Positions 9,020-17,519 of a stretch of DNA of 64,000 nucleotides are shown one piece after another (the first letter of the stretch is position 1; each line of letters begins with the position of its first letter). Position numbers and translations under genes: made by a program. Origin of the DNA: Bimastos eiseni (lineage: Eukaryota; Annelida; Clitellata; Crassiclitellata; Lumbricidae); the NCBI GenBank assembly GCA_959347315.1, contig OY365810.1:18054358-18118357 (forward strand), written 5' to 3'. The notes beneath the pieces were generated by a model. It saw nothing but the letters and a program-made list of their open reading frames with translations. It was not told the origin of the DNA and ran no database searches.

Positions 9020-10320
9020 TTGGATTCATTTTTTGTGACAACGAAGAAAGAAAAGTCTGCTGAAACACCTACAACTAATCCTACTGCTACTATTGAGGTT
9101 ACTACTGGAACTGCTGAACTTGCAGCCACATCAGCGGCAACGTCGGCAAGTATTAGTATTGTTGAAGTTGAACATGAGAAAACAGAACCACGTGACAGAC
9201 ACATAGACAGCGACAGACAGAACAGGAATGACAGCTCATTAGACATAGTTGTGCCTTTTTCCGAAAATGAACTGATTCTAACTGAGCCTGAGCTTGCGAC
9301 CACTGAAATTGCCCAAACATATTCAGGTCAGATTTTAAATGCTGGGTTTATCAATGACATTGGAGATTTTGTCGGAACAATTATTGATGATTTAACTAAA
9401 AAAAACCTGTTAGAATCGCCATGGAAACCATCAGCTGACTATAAAATGCCGCATTCAGTTCACATGAAGAAAAATAATCAAGAAAAGAGATATCTTAATC
9501 ATTCTCATCTGGAAAAGTACGAATGGTTAGTGTATTCAAATAGTAAAAAAGGACTTTACTGCAAATATTGTTCATTATTTTCATACCACCTGACTGCAGG
9601 ATCTCACAAACAAGTAACACTTCAGAAGCTTGTTAAACAACCATTACAGGTGTTTGCTAAACTGCTGGGCAAAGATGGAGATCTAACAATGCACGAAAAA
9701 GCAGCTTGTCACAAGGAAGCAGTTGCAGCAGGAAGGTATTTTTTTTTAAACTATAATGAACCAGCAATGAATATTGTAAACACAGTAAATACTCAACGCC
9801 TTCAGCAGGTTTTAGAAAATTGTCAACGATTGACACCTATTGTGGAAACAGTTATATTTTTAGGAAGGCAGAATATTCCTTTCTGAGGCCACAGAAATGA
9901 TGGCAGCTTATTAGACATAGACGATGACGATTCTGATGTGATGACAAATGAAGGTAATTTTCGAGAGTTGCTAAAATTTAGAGTAAACTTTGGCGATTCA
10001 AATTTAGAAAATCATTTGAAAACAGCTAGAGCGTCAGCAACATACATTAGCAAAACCACACAAAATGCATTAATTGAATGCTGTGGAGAAGAAATATGTG
10101 AACAAATTTTGAGTCGTGTTAGAGAATCAAATTATTATGCTATTATGTTTGACGAAACAACCGATGCATCACATAAGTCACAAATGACTAAAATATTACG
10201 TTATGTGATGCCTGATGGATCAGTTCGAGAAGATTTTGTTGGATTTGTTGATCTGCATGACCAAAATTATCAAACTGAAATTAATACATCCATTGACAAT
10301 TTATTGGTCAATCGGTTATA
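9020..10320 (+). pseudogene. hAT transposase pseudogene, N-terminal part (TTF-type finger, DUF4371)
   Basis: The frame starts at the ATG at 9020 with a low-complexity Thr/Ala-rich head. A TTF-type zinc-binding region follows, with YEWLVYSNSKKGLYCKYC (Cys at 9560-9562 and 9569-9571) and AACHK (9701-9715). The DUF4371 signature around IPF-stop-GHRNDGS shows that the stop TGA at 9884-9886 sits where Arg (CGA) is usual, a simple C-to-T change. The same frame continues from 9887 to 10320, including the catalytic-domain motif YAIMFDETTDASHKSQ with Asp at 10151-10153. The frame is lost at about 10310. This is the ZMYM/KIAA-like branch of animal hAT transposases, which cut and paste DNA in the nucleus. 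Confidence 0.88.
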
Positions 10321-11038
10321 AACATGTTGGAAAAAAGTTACACCTTTCTCTAGAAAACTGTGTCGGTGTGGGAAGAGACGGTTGTAGTGTTATGTCGTCA
10401 TTGCAAAAAGGAGCAGTAGTTGAAATTCAAAAAGTTGCAGTGAATGCTGTTTGGTGTCCATGTTATAATCATGCTTTGAATTTAACTTTATCAAAGAGTT
10501 CAAACGTACAAGCAATAAGAAATTGTTTGGGTGTTCTTAGCGAAGTTTTTGCTTTTTTCAATGCTTCTGCAAAACGAAATTTTATAATAAAGAACATGCT
10601 AAATTCACAACTGGTTTCACTCTGCGAAACACGATGGGTTGAGAGACACGATGCTTTGCTGACGTTTAGTGTTGAACTTCCACTAATAATTGACGCACTG
10701 GATAATATATCTAAATGGAATGACAGAACAACTTCATCAAAAGCAAGAACTTTATTATCAGCGATTAGAGAAAGTGATTTTATTGTGTCTCTAGGCTGTG
10801 CTGTGCATGTGTTCTCTCTAACGAATGGCCTCAGTCAATTGTTTCAAAAAAAGTTTAGATTTGAATGAAGCAAAAAATTGCATTAAAGACCTATTGATTG
10901 TTTTAAAACAAAAAAGAGAAAACTGCGAAGAAATGTTTGCGGAAATTTTTAGAGCAGCAGAAAAAACAATAGTTGAAAAAGATGACAGTTTCACCTACAA
11001 AAGAATTGTGCAACGACAGACATGCCGGGAGAATATAC
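10309..11038 (+). pseudogene. hAT transposase pseudogene, catalytic middle part
   Basis: After a frameshift near 10310 the protein continues with VGRDGCSVMSS (Asp 10377-10379), VWCPCYNHALNLTLSKS, and SLCETRWVERHDALLTF, all hallmarks of the hAT RNase-H-like core. Another frameshift near 10850 moves the sequence into a third frame, which reads SFTYKRIVQRQTCRENI and is cut by the 882-bp insertion at 11039. Downstream of that insertion the sequence resumes exactly in frame once the insert and one 4-bp duplication are discounted. Confidence 0.88.
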
Positions 11039-11053
11039 TGTAACGGAACGGGG
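11035..11053 (+). repeat. Left TSD (ATAC) and terminal inverted repeat
   Basis: ATAC at 11035-11038 precedes TGTAACGGAACGGGG. The same ATAC follows the right terminus. Confidence 0.85.
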
Positions 11054-11334
11054 CCTATTCGACAGTGACTAGGATGACGACTTGCAGCCCCGTCCGATAT
11101 GGGGGTAGTTCGTGTTGCAGTCCGCTGAGTAAGGCTTCAGTGGTTTGCTGAAGACTAACCATTTAAGGTTTAAATAGCTCCTTTCTGAATGACGCTTGGA
11201 ATAAGACACGCTTGTTCGATAATCTTCTTTTAATGTACAACGGAAAACCATACTTCTGTAGCGCCGATTCGGAAACAGTCCGTATCTCACTCCCTCAATA
11301 CGCCCTACGTCGATAACTAACGAGTAATTGCAAC

Positions 11335-11390
11335 GCTACGTCAATGGCTGACGGCGACTACTATGCTACGTCAATGGCTGACGGCGACTA
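11335..11390 (+). repeat. 26-bp direct repeat inside the 882-bp insertion
   Basis: Two identical copies starting GCTACGTCAATGGCTGACGG lie at 11335-11360 and 11365-11390 (period 30 bp). Confidence 0.85.
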
Positions 11391-11535
11391 TCACAATACT
11401 ACGACGACTATATCCACGACGACTATCGCAAGCCACGACGACTATTCGTGCTTCCTAGGAGCCGAGACTGCAAGGCCGAAGCCGAATCTACAAGGCTCCT
11501 CGATGACGATCTCCAGACGACGGCGACGACCACGA

Positions 11536-11610
11536 TCCTACGACGACTCTCCGATGACGACTCTCCGATGACGACTCTCCGATGACGACTCTCTGATGAC
11601 GACTCTCTCC
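11536..11610 (+). repeat. 14-bp tandem (CCGATGACGACTCT), about 5 copies
   Basis: Near-perfect repetition of CCGATGACGACTCT, the last copies with CTGATG. It produces a spurious Asp/Ser/Thr-rich ORF and should not be read as coding. Confidence 0.85.
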
Positions 11611-11629
11611 CTTTATACTAATTTGCCGT

Positions 11630-11860
11630 AGATAGTAGATGATACACAGTAGATAGGAGACAGTAGACAGTAGAGACTACACAGTAGATAGGATACAGTA
11701 GATAGTAGATATCTACAGTAGATAGTAGATAGACTACAGTAGATAGGATACAGTACATAGTAGATATCTACAGTAGATAGTAGATAGACTACAGCAGATA
11801 GTAGATAGGCGCGCACAGCAGGCAGATACCACAGAAGTAAGAACACAGTAGACAGGCGTA
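11630..11860 (+). repeat. GTAGATA-rich low-complexity repeat
   Basis: Imperfect iteration of CAGTAGATAG/TAGTAGATA words, with longer composite repeats (ATCTACAGTAGATAGTAGAT occurs more than once). It grades into an ACAGCAGGC/ACAGTAGAC-rich stretch before the right terminus. Confidence 0.8.
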
Positions 11861-11904
11861 CACAACAGGCATACACCACAGCAGGCCGACACCAGGCAGG
11901 CGTA

Positions 11905-11924
11905 CCCCTGAACCGTTACAATAC
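11905..11924 (-). repeat. Right terminal inverted repeat and TSD (ATAC)
   Basis: CCCCTGAACCGTTACA at 11905-11920 is the imperfect inverse of the left end and is followed by ATAC at 11921-11924. Confidence 0.85.
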
Positions 11925-12523
11925 CTTCGGATACATTGGAAGAATATGACAGGCGATCAATTTACATCCCTCTACTTGATGCACTGATCTTGGACATAAA
12001 TGCACGTTTTTCTAAAGAAAATTTGCATTGTCTCCAAATCTATTCTTTGATGCCAGAAAATATTATTAAACTGAATCATAAAGGTGTTGTCGAAACTGTT
12101 TCTGCAATCAGTAATGTCTATGGCGTCATTCTTGGACTTAGTATCCAAAACTTACCTGCACCTGAATTTACATCGGAAGTTGAACTATGGCAGTGCAAAT
12201 GCATGAGGATGAAGGAAGAGGGAGGAATCAAATCACTGCCTACTGATCTTTCTGTTGTTTTTGATTTGTGTGACCAGGTGCAATATCCAATCACTCATAA
12301 GTTGTTTCAAATTATTAAAACGTGCCCTGTAAATGTTGCAAGTGCTGAACGTAGCTTCTCAACCCTGCGAAGAATAAAAACCTGGCTGAGAACACGAATG
12401 ACAGAAAACAGACTAGTCGGATTAGCCCTACTTAATGTACACAGAGACATTCCAGTAAATGTTGAAAATGTGATTGAGCGTTTTGCGAAGTCGGGAAATC
12501 CTAAACTAGATTTTGTGTTATAA
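11925..12523 (+). pseudogene. hAT transposase pseudogene, C-terminal dimerisation region
   Basis: Coding sequence resumes right after the target duplication of the 882-bp insert and runs open to TAA at 12521-12523. It ends with the hAT C-terminal (hATC) dimerisation signature: CPVNVASAERSFSTLRRIKT, then WLRTRMTENRLVGLALLNVH. This is the best preserved part of the transposase gene. An ATG at 11936 is only an accident of the split and not a true start. With the two upstream pieces it makes a protein of usual length for this hAT group (about 850 residues). Confidence 0.9.
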
Positions 12524-12790
12524 ATTGTTAAAATAATCAACAAATCAAGGTTTTATGTACGTTACTAGTCTAACAACTAAACTCTCTAGTCTTCATCAAA
12601 TGATTGTATTTCAAATTTCAATAATTATAAATTACTTCAAAATATAATTTACAACAGTGTATATCTACATTAAAATTTGAACATTTTTGTTGACATTGCA
12701 TACTTTCTTTATAAAGGGCTGCAAAAGCCAAGTAAAAATCGCTAAAGAAATTTCTTTCCAAATAATATAAGGGGGGGCGATCGACCCCAT
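12524..12790. other. hAT 3' untranslated region and truncated right end
   Basis: AT-rich, non-coding. It ends with AATAATATAAGGGGGGG and CGATCGACCCC (12762-12788). This resembles the subterminal G-tract of the left end, but the last terminal repeat is missing. Confidence 0.7.
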
Positions 12791-13349
12791 TTTTACAGAC
12801 GCCATCTGAGGTTTGCAGAAATTGTATTACCACTAACTGAGTTAACAAGAAAAGATAGGGCAGACCGTGTAAAATGGACCGAACGAGAGGAGCAGGCTTT
12901 CAACGAACTAAAGCAGGATCTCACATCGCAACGATTCATTATTCCACCTGACATAACGAAGCCGTTCATTCTGAGGTGTGATGCCTCTGGTACAGGATTA
13001 GGAGCAGCGCTTCTGCAGAAGGACGAACAAGGAACTGAAAGACCCGTGAGCTATGCCAGCAGAAAACTTCTAGAAAGAGAAATTAGAATGAGCACTGTGG
13101 AGAGAGAGACGTTAATGCGTAGTTTGGGCATTGAATCACTTCCAACAGTACACATCTGGGGCTAAGGTAGACATCTACACAGATCACATTTGTCTGCGAT
13201 GGCTACAGACAATGGCAAACACTAATCCCCGATTAACTCGGTGGGCCCTAGCCATTCAAAGATATGATGTAAACATAAACTATGTGTCTGGGAAACAAAA
13301 TGGTTTAGCAGATGGTTTATCTTGGGCTCACATGGAAACCCAAGTTTAA
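12791..13349 (+). pseudogene. RT thumb/connection and RNase H pseudogene
   Basis: Gypsy pol resumes inside the motif FYRRHLRFAEIVLPLTELTR, which follows the RT palm. It continues through KWTEREEQAFNELKQDL into RNase H. RNase H shows LRCDASGTGLGAALLQ with the first catalytic Asp at 12980-12982, then RPVSYASRKL and the TVERETL segment. A frameshift near 13125 moves to the frame that reads IYTDHICLRWLQ, PRLTRWALAIQRY and GKQNGLADGLS, ending at TAA 13347-13349. Being the last pol domain, it confirms the order integrase-RT-RNase H, with nothing resembling integrase after it. Confidence 0.92.
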
Positions 13350-13635
13350 ATTCATTGAATGTTAAATGACGGCATATACACTATTTAATACAGAGTATTG
13401 AACTTATACGAAAGTCGAATGTAGTTTACTAGAATGTATGTTTTTTGATAGTATCCGAGTATGTTATGTTTAATGTGTTAGGATTATCGAGGACGATGAC
13501 ATCGCAAGCCTGGTGACAGAGAGATCACCTGTGCTCTTGTAACATTTCAGTCTATCGAGCCTCGGCCATACACTTCATTCCATCTGAATGCATGACCTGG
13601 AGCCAGAAGCATTCGAAGGTGGATGATGTAATGAT
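13350..13635. other. Retroelement 3' untranslated region
   Basis: No coding sequence, and no integrase or envelope domain downstream of RNase H. It contains a TCGAGGACGATGACATCG-like stretch around 13489, but nothing I can assign. Confidence 0.6.
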
Positions 13636-13646
13636 GGAAGAGGGGA
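13636..13646 (+). promoter_or_regulatory. Polypurine tract candidate
   Basis: GGAAGAGGGGA is an all-purine run directly followed by C and TGCGTTATG. The position and composition suit the plus-strand primer site that lies next to a 3' LTR. Confidence 0.55.
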
Positions 13647-14109
13647 CTGCGTTATGAAAAACGGCGATGATGTAAAGTTGATAACTTTAATGGAACAATA
13701 TAATATAATGTCAAGTACTGTATAAACAAAAATTGCGAACACTATAGCTATAGATATGAATGGTATAAATAAAGACAAACATTATAGGCCTATCAGCAGT
13801 AGTAAATATATATAAATATATGTATAGACAGAGACTGACAGACAGTAGGCACAACCAAGTGAATCAGCGTGGGCGAGTGCATGGGCTGAGACAGTTGGAG
13901 AGACGGGCATTATGACCAAATATGGCTGAGGCAAGAGCGAATGCCGGGCTAGGATAGGTTAAAACGACCGGGTTCGGAGGAAGAGCGATAGGCTGAGCGC
14001 CTGAGAGACTTGATATAAGATGACCAAAATAGAATACAATCGGGACAAATAACCAAAATAAGGATAGACATGAGGTAGAAGGACCATAATGGGAGGATGC
14101 AAGAAAGGG

Positions 14110-14117
14110 TATAAAAG
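14110..14117 (+). promoter_or_regulatory. TATA box of the putative LTR promoter
   Basis: TATAAAAG in the context GGGTATAAAAGCTGGG, with an initiator-like TTCACTC about 30 bp downstream (14141-14147). Spacing is typical for an RNA polymerase II core promoter. Confidence 0.55.
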
Positions 14118-14344
14118 CTGGGAGAAATTGAGAGCCGGGATTCACTCGCAGAAGGCGCCAGGTGCACGACAGAGGACGTCATCGACTGCAGGAGGAATCT
14201 ACTCTCGAGGAAGCGACTGGGACGTCAGATGACCAAGACGATAGAGATAGGTCTGGTTAAGGTCGACAGTCTGAGAGTGATGAGGAACGTTAGTGAAGTA
14301 GCAAGCTAAGTTGTTCTACGTTAATATATTTTGAAGTTAACCTA

Positions 14345-14362
14345 AATAATAATAATAATAAT
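14345..14362 (+). repeat. (TAA)n microsatellite
   Basis: About six copies of AAT/TAA in the putative R/U5 part of the LTR. They may double as polyadenylation signal variants. Confidence 0.85.
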
Positions 14363-15417
14363 CAGAAAGAGACTCTTGTGTCATTTTGTTGAACTCTAAC
14401 GTAAACGCAAACCGAAGAGACTGGAGACACACGGCTACAATCCATCACCGCAACCACCAAGAATTGAAATCCTGATTGTCGTTTGAGAGAGGGCAACAAC
14501 AATCATTTCCCTCCATTACAAATGGCATTTCAATCAGGTGTATCTAAAGACGATTCAATGGCATATCAATCAGATGTATCTAAAGATAAATCACTGGCAT
14601 TTCAATCAGATGTATCTAAAGATGAATCACTGGCATTTCAATCAGGTGTATCTAAAGATGATTCAATGGCATTTCAATCAAGTGTATCTAAAGATGAATC
14701 ACTGGCATTTCAATTAGGTGTATCCAAAGATGATTAAATGGCATTTCAATCAGGTGTATCAAAGATGATTCAATGGCATTTCAATCAGGTGTATCTAAAG
14801 ATGATTAAATGGCATTTCAATCAGGTGTATCTAAAGACCATTCAATGGCATTTCAATCAGGTGTATCTAAAGACGATTCAATGGCATTTCAATCAGGTGT
14901 ATCCATAGATGATTAATTGGCATTTCAATCAGGTGTATCTAAAGATGATTTAATGGCATTTCAATCAGGTGTATCTAAAGACGATTAAATGGCATTTCAA
15001 TCAGGTGTATCTAAAGATGATTTAATGGCATATCAATCAGGTGTATCTAAAGACGATTAAATGGCATTTCAATCAGGTGTATCGAAAGATGATTCAATGG
15101 CATTTCAATCAGGTGTATCTAAAGATGATTCAATGGCATTTCAATCAGATGTATCTAAAGATGAATCACTGGCATTTCAATCAGGTGTATCTAAAGATGA
15201 TTCAATGGCAATTCAATCAAGTGTATCTAAAGATGAATCACTGGCATTTCAATTAGGTGTATCCAAAGATGATTAAATGGCATTTCAATCAGGTGTATCA
15301 AAGATGATTCAATGGCATTTCAATCAGGTGTATCTAAAGATGATTAAATGGCATTTCAATCAGGTGTATCTAAAGACCATTCAATGGCATTTCAATCAGG
15401 TGTATCTAAAGATGATT

Positions 15418-15510
15418 CAATGACATTTCAATCAGGTGCACCTAAAGATGATTCAATGACATTTCAATCAGGTGCACCTAAAGATGATTCAATGACATTT
15501 CAATCAGGTG
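15418..15510 (+). repeat. Left-array-type monomers near the start of the right array
   Basis: Three successive monomers carry ATGACATTTCAATCAGG, two of them with GTGCACCTAAAG. These variants are common in the left array (3181-4184) but rare in the rest of the right array. They link the two arrays across the retroelement. Confidence 0.75.
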
Positions 15511-16385
15511 TATCTAAAGACGATTCAATGGCATTTCAATCAGGTGTATCTAAAGACGATTTAATGGCATTTCAATCAGATGTATCTAAAGATGATTCAA
15601 TGGCATTTCAATCAGGTGTATCCAAAGATGATTCAATGGCATTTCAATCAGGTGTATCAAAAGACGATTCAATGGCATTTCAATCAGGTGTATCTTAAAA
15701 CGATTCAATGGCATTTCAATCAGGTGTATCTAAAGATGAATCACTGGTATTTCAATCAAGTGTATCTAAAGATGAATCACTGGCATTTCAATCAGGTGTA
15801 TCTAAAGACGATTCAATGGCATTTCAATCAGGTGTATCTAAAGACGATTCAATGGCATTTAAATCAAGGGAATTTCAATAAGGTGTATCCAAAGATGATT
15901 AAATGGCATTTCAATCAGGTGTATCTAAAGATGATTCAATGGCATTTCAATCAGGTGTATCTAAAGATGAATCACTGGCATTTCAATTAGGTGTATCCAA
16001 AGATGATTCAATGGCATTTCAATCAAGTGTATCCAAAGATGATTAAATGGCATTTCAATCAGGTGTATCCAAAGATGATTCAACGGCATTTCAATCAGGT
16101 GTATCTAAAGATGAATCACTGGCATTTCAATTAGGTGTATCCAAAGATGATTAAATGGCATTTCAATCAGGTGTATCAAAGATGATTCAATGGCATTTCA
16201 ATCAGGTGTATCTAAAGATGATTAAATGGCATTTCAATCAGGTGTATCTAAAGACCATTCAATGGCATTTCAATCAGGTGTATCTAAAGACGATTCAATG
16301 GCATTTCAATCAGGTGTATCCATAGATGATTAATTGGCATTTCAATCAGGTGTATCTAAAGATGATTTAATGGCATTTCAATCAG

Positions 16386-16673
16386 GTGTATCTAAAGACG
16401 ATTAAATGGCATTTCAATCAGGTGTATCGAAAGATGATTCAATGGCATTTCAATCAGGTGTATCTAAAGATGAATCACTGGCATTTCAATCAGGTGTATC
16501 TAAAGATGATTCAATGGCATTTCAATCAGGTGTATCTAAAGATGACTAAATGGCATTTCAATAAGATGTATCTAAAGATGAATCACTGGCATTTCAATCA
16601 GGTGTATCTAAAGATGATTCAATGGCATTTCAATCAGATGTATCTAAAGATGAATCACTGGCATTTCAATTAG
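16386..16673 (+). repeat. Recurrent 8-monomer (288-bp) higher-order block, first clear copy
   Basis: This block starts in GTATCTAAAGACGATTAAAT, passes through a TCGAAAGATG monomer and a GATGACTAAATGG monomer, and ends before TTAGGTGTATC. The same ordered set recurs more than 30 times across the array, for instance at 18019, 20083, 24321, 26892, 29317, 31418, 37013, 44252, 47110, 54425, 57120 and 62633. Spacing is often 719 bp (26173 to 26892, 28598 to 29317, 35575 to 36294 to 37013, 43533 to 44252, 46391 to 47110). Confidence 0.85.
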
Positions 16674-17268
16674 GTGTATCTAAAGATGATTAAATGGCAT
16701 TTCAATCAGGTGTATCAAAGATGATTCAATGGCATTTCAATCAGGTGTATCTATAGATGAATAAATGGCATTTCAATCAGGTGTATCTAAAGACGATTCA
16801 ATGGCATTTCAATCAGGTGTATCTAAAGACGATTCAATGGCATTTCAATCAGGTGTATCCATAGATGATTAATTGGCATTTCAATCAGGTGTATCTAAAG
16901 ATGATTTAATGGCATTTCAATCAGGTGTATCTAAAGACGATTAAATGGCATTTCAATCAGGTGTATCGAAAGATGATTCAATGGCATTTCAATCAGGTGT
17001 ATCTAAAGATGATTCAATGGCATTTCAATCAGGTGTATCCAAAGATGATTCAATGGCATTTCAATCAGGTGTATCTTAAAACGATTCAATGGCATTTCAA
17101 TCAGGTGTATCTAAAGATGAATCACTGGTATTTCAATCAGGTGTATCTAAAGATGAATCACTGGCATTTCAATCAGGTGTATCTAAAGATGATTCAATGG
17201 CATTTCAATCAGGTGTAACTAAAGACGATTCAATGGCATTTCAATCAGGTGTATCTAAAGACGATTCA

Positions 17269-17319
17269 ATGGCATTTAAATCAAGGGAATTTCAATCAGG
17301 TGTATCCAAAGATGATTAA
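17269..17319 (+). repeat. 51-bp monomer variant (example)
   Basis: ATGGCATTTAAATCAAGGGA is followed by a normal ATTTCAATCAGG. The 15 extra bases look like a diverged partial duplication of ATTTCAATCAGGTGT. The variant recurs at fixed places in the higher-order units (for example near 25240, 27825, 30240, 32340, 45180, 48610, 53935, 60290, 60735, 61745, 62190). Confidence 0.85.
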
Positions 17320-17519
17320 ATGGCATTTCAATCAGGTGTATCTAAAGATGATTCAATGGCATTTCAATCAGGTGTATCTAAAGATGAATCACTGGCATTT
17401 CAATTAGGTGTATCCAAAGATGATTCAATGGCATTTCAATTAGGTGTATCCAAAGATGATTCAATGGCATTTCAATCAAGTGTATCCAAAGATGACTAAA
17501 TGGCATTTCAATCAGGTGT

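Larger units (their letters stand above)
11039..11920. mobile_element. 882-bp TG...CA insertion with terminal inverted repeats
   Basis: Starts TGTAACGGAACGGGG and ends CCCCTGAACCGTTACA, giving perfect 8-bp and imperfect 15-16 bp inverted ends. It is flanked by the 4-bp direct repeat ATAC (11035-11038 and 11921-11924). No transposase or retroviral domain is present. Two explanations fit: a non-autonomous Ginger-type DNA transposon (known for TGTNR ends and 4-bp target duplications), or a solo LTR with an unusually long terminal inverted repeat. The interior is dominated by tandem repeats of GACGACT and GTAGATA type. Its insertion interrupts the hAT transposase without other damage, so it is younger than the hAT copy. 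Confidence 0.85.
8526..12790 (+). mobile_element. hAT DNA transposon inserted in RT, right end truncated
   Basis: The left end is CAGGGGCGGATCCAG (8526-8540), a terminal repeat sequence typical of animal hAT elements, followed by a run of 11 G at 8553-8563. A decayed hAT transposase gene fills 9020-12523. The right side ends with a run of 7 G and a CGATCG centre (12771-12787), but the inverse of the left terminus is absent and gypsy RT sequence resumes at about 12791. So the terminal part of the hAT and the neighbouring RT were deleted together, and the 8-bp target duplication cannot be recovered. The element is itself interrupted at 11039-11920. Confidence 0.88.
4185..14520 (+). mobile_element. 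Degenerate Gmr1-like Ty3/gypsy LTR retrotransposon, integrase before RT
   Basis: Domains in order are Gag (SAP-like segment, coiled coil, capsid), CCHC zinc knuckle, retropepsin, integrase (zinc-binding domain, DDE core, GPF module), reverse transcriptase and RNase H. The RT and RNase H sequences are of Ty3/gypsy type, yet the integrase precedes RT as in Ty1/copia. This arrangement is published for the Gmr1 group of deuterostome elements. The copy is dead: several nonsense codons, at least six frameshifts, a hAT insertion in RT with loss of nearby RT sequence, and no recognisable 5' LTR. Both ends abut the 36-bp satellite, which resumes nearly in phase, so the element probably inserted into a pre-existing array. 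Confidence 0.85.
13648..14520 (+). mobile_element. Putative 3' LTR region of the gypsy element
   Basis: It begins with TGCGTTATG after the polypurine tract and contains a TATA box at 14110-14117 with a TCACTC initiator-like motif 25-30 bp downstream. It carries a (TAA)n tract resembling a polyadenylation region at 14345-14362. Two CA ends are possible: CTACA at 14439, or ATTACA at 14520 where the satellite begins. No second copy exists near the 5' end, so LTR status cannot be proven by identity. Short overlapping minus-strand ORFs (13864-14182) show no domain and are not called. Confidence 0.5.

Noticed and set aside
8947..9303. 118-codon minus-strand ORF
   Set aside because: Antisense of the Thr/Ala-rich start of the hAT transposase, with no own motif.
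11344..11879. ORFs inside the 882-bp insertion
   Set aside because: They are translations of 14-bp, 30-bp and GTAGATA tandem repeats.
13864..14182. Overlapping minus-strand ORFs of 93 and 77 codons
   Set aside because: They lie in the putative 3' LTR, overlap each other in different frames and carry no domain.
4208..14439. TGTAGCC (4208-4214) and GGCTACA (14433-14439) as inverted termini of the gypsy element
   Set aside because: Perfect but only 7 bp, with no matching target duplication, and the sequences inside them are not LTR copies of each other. Likely chance.
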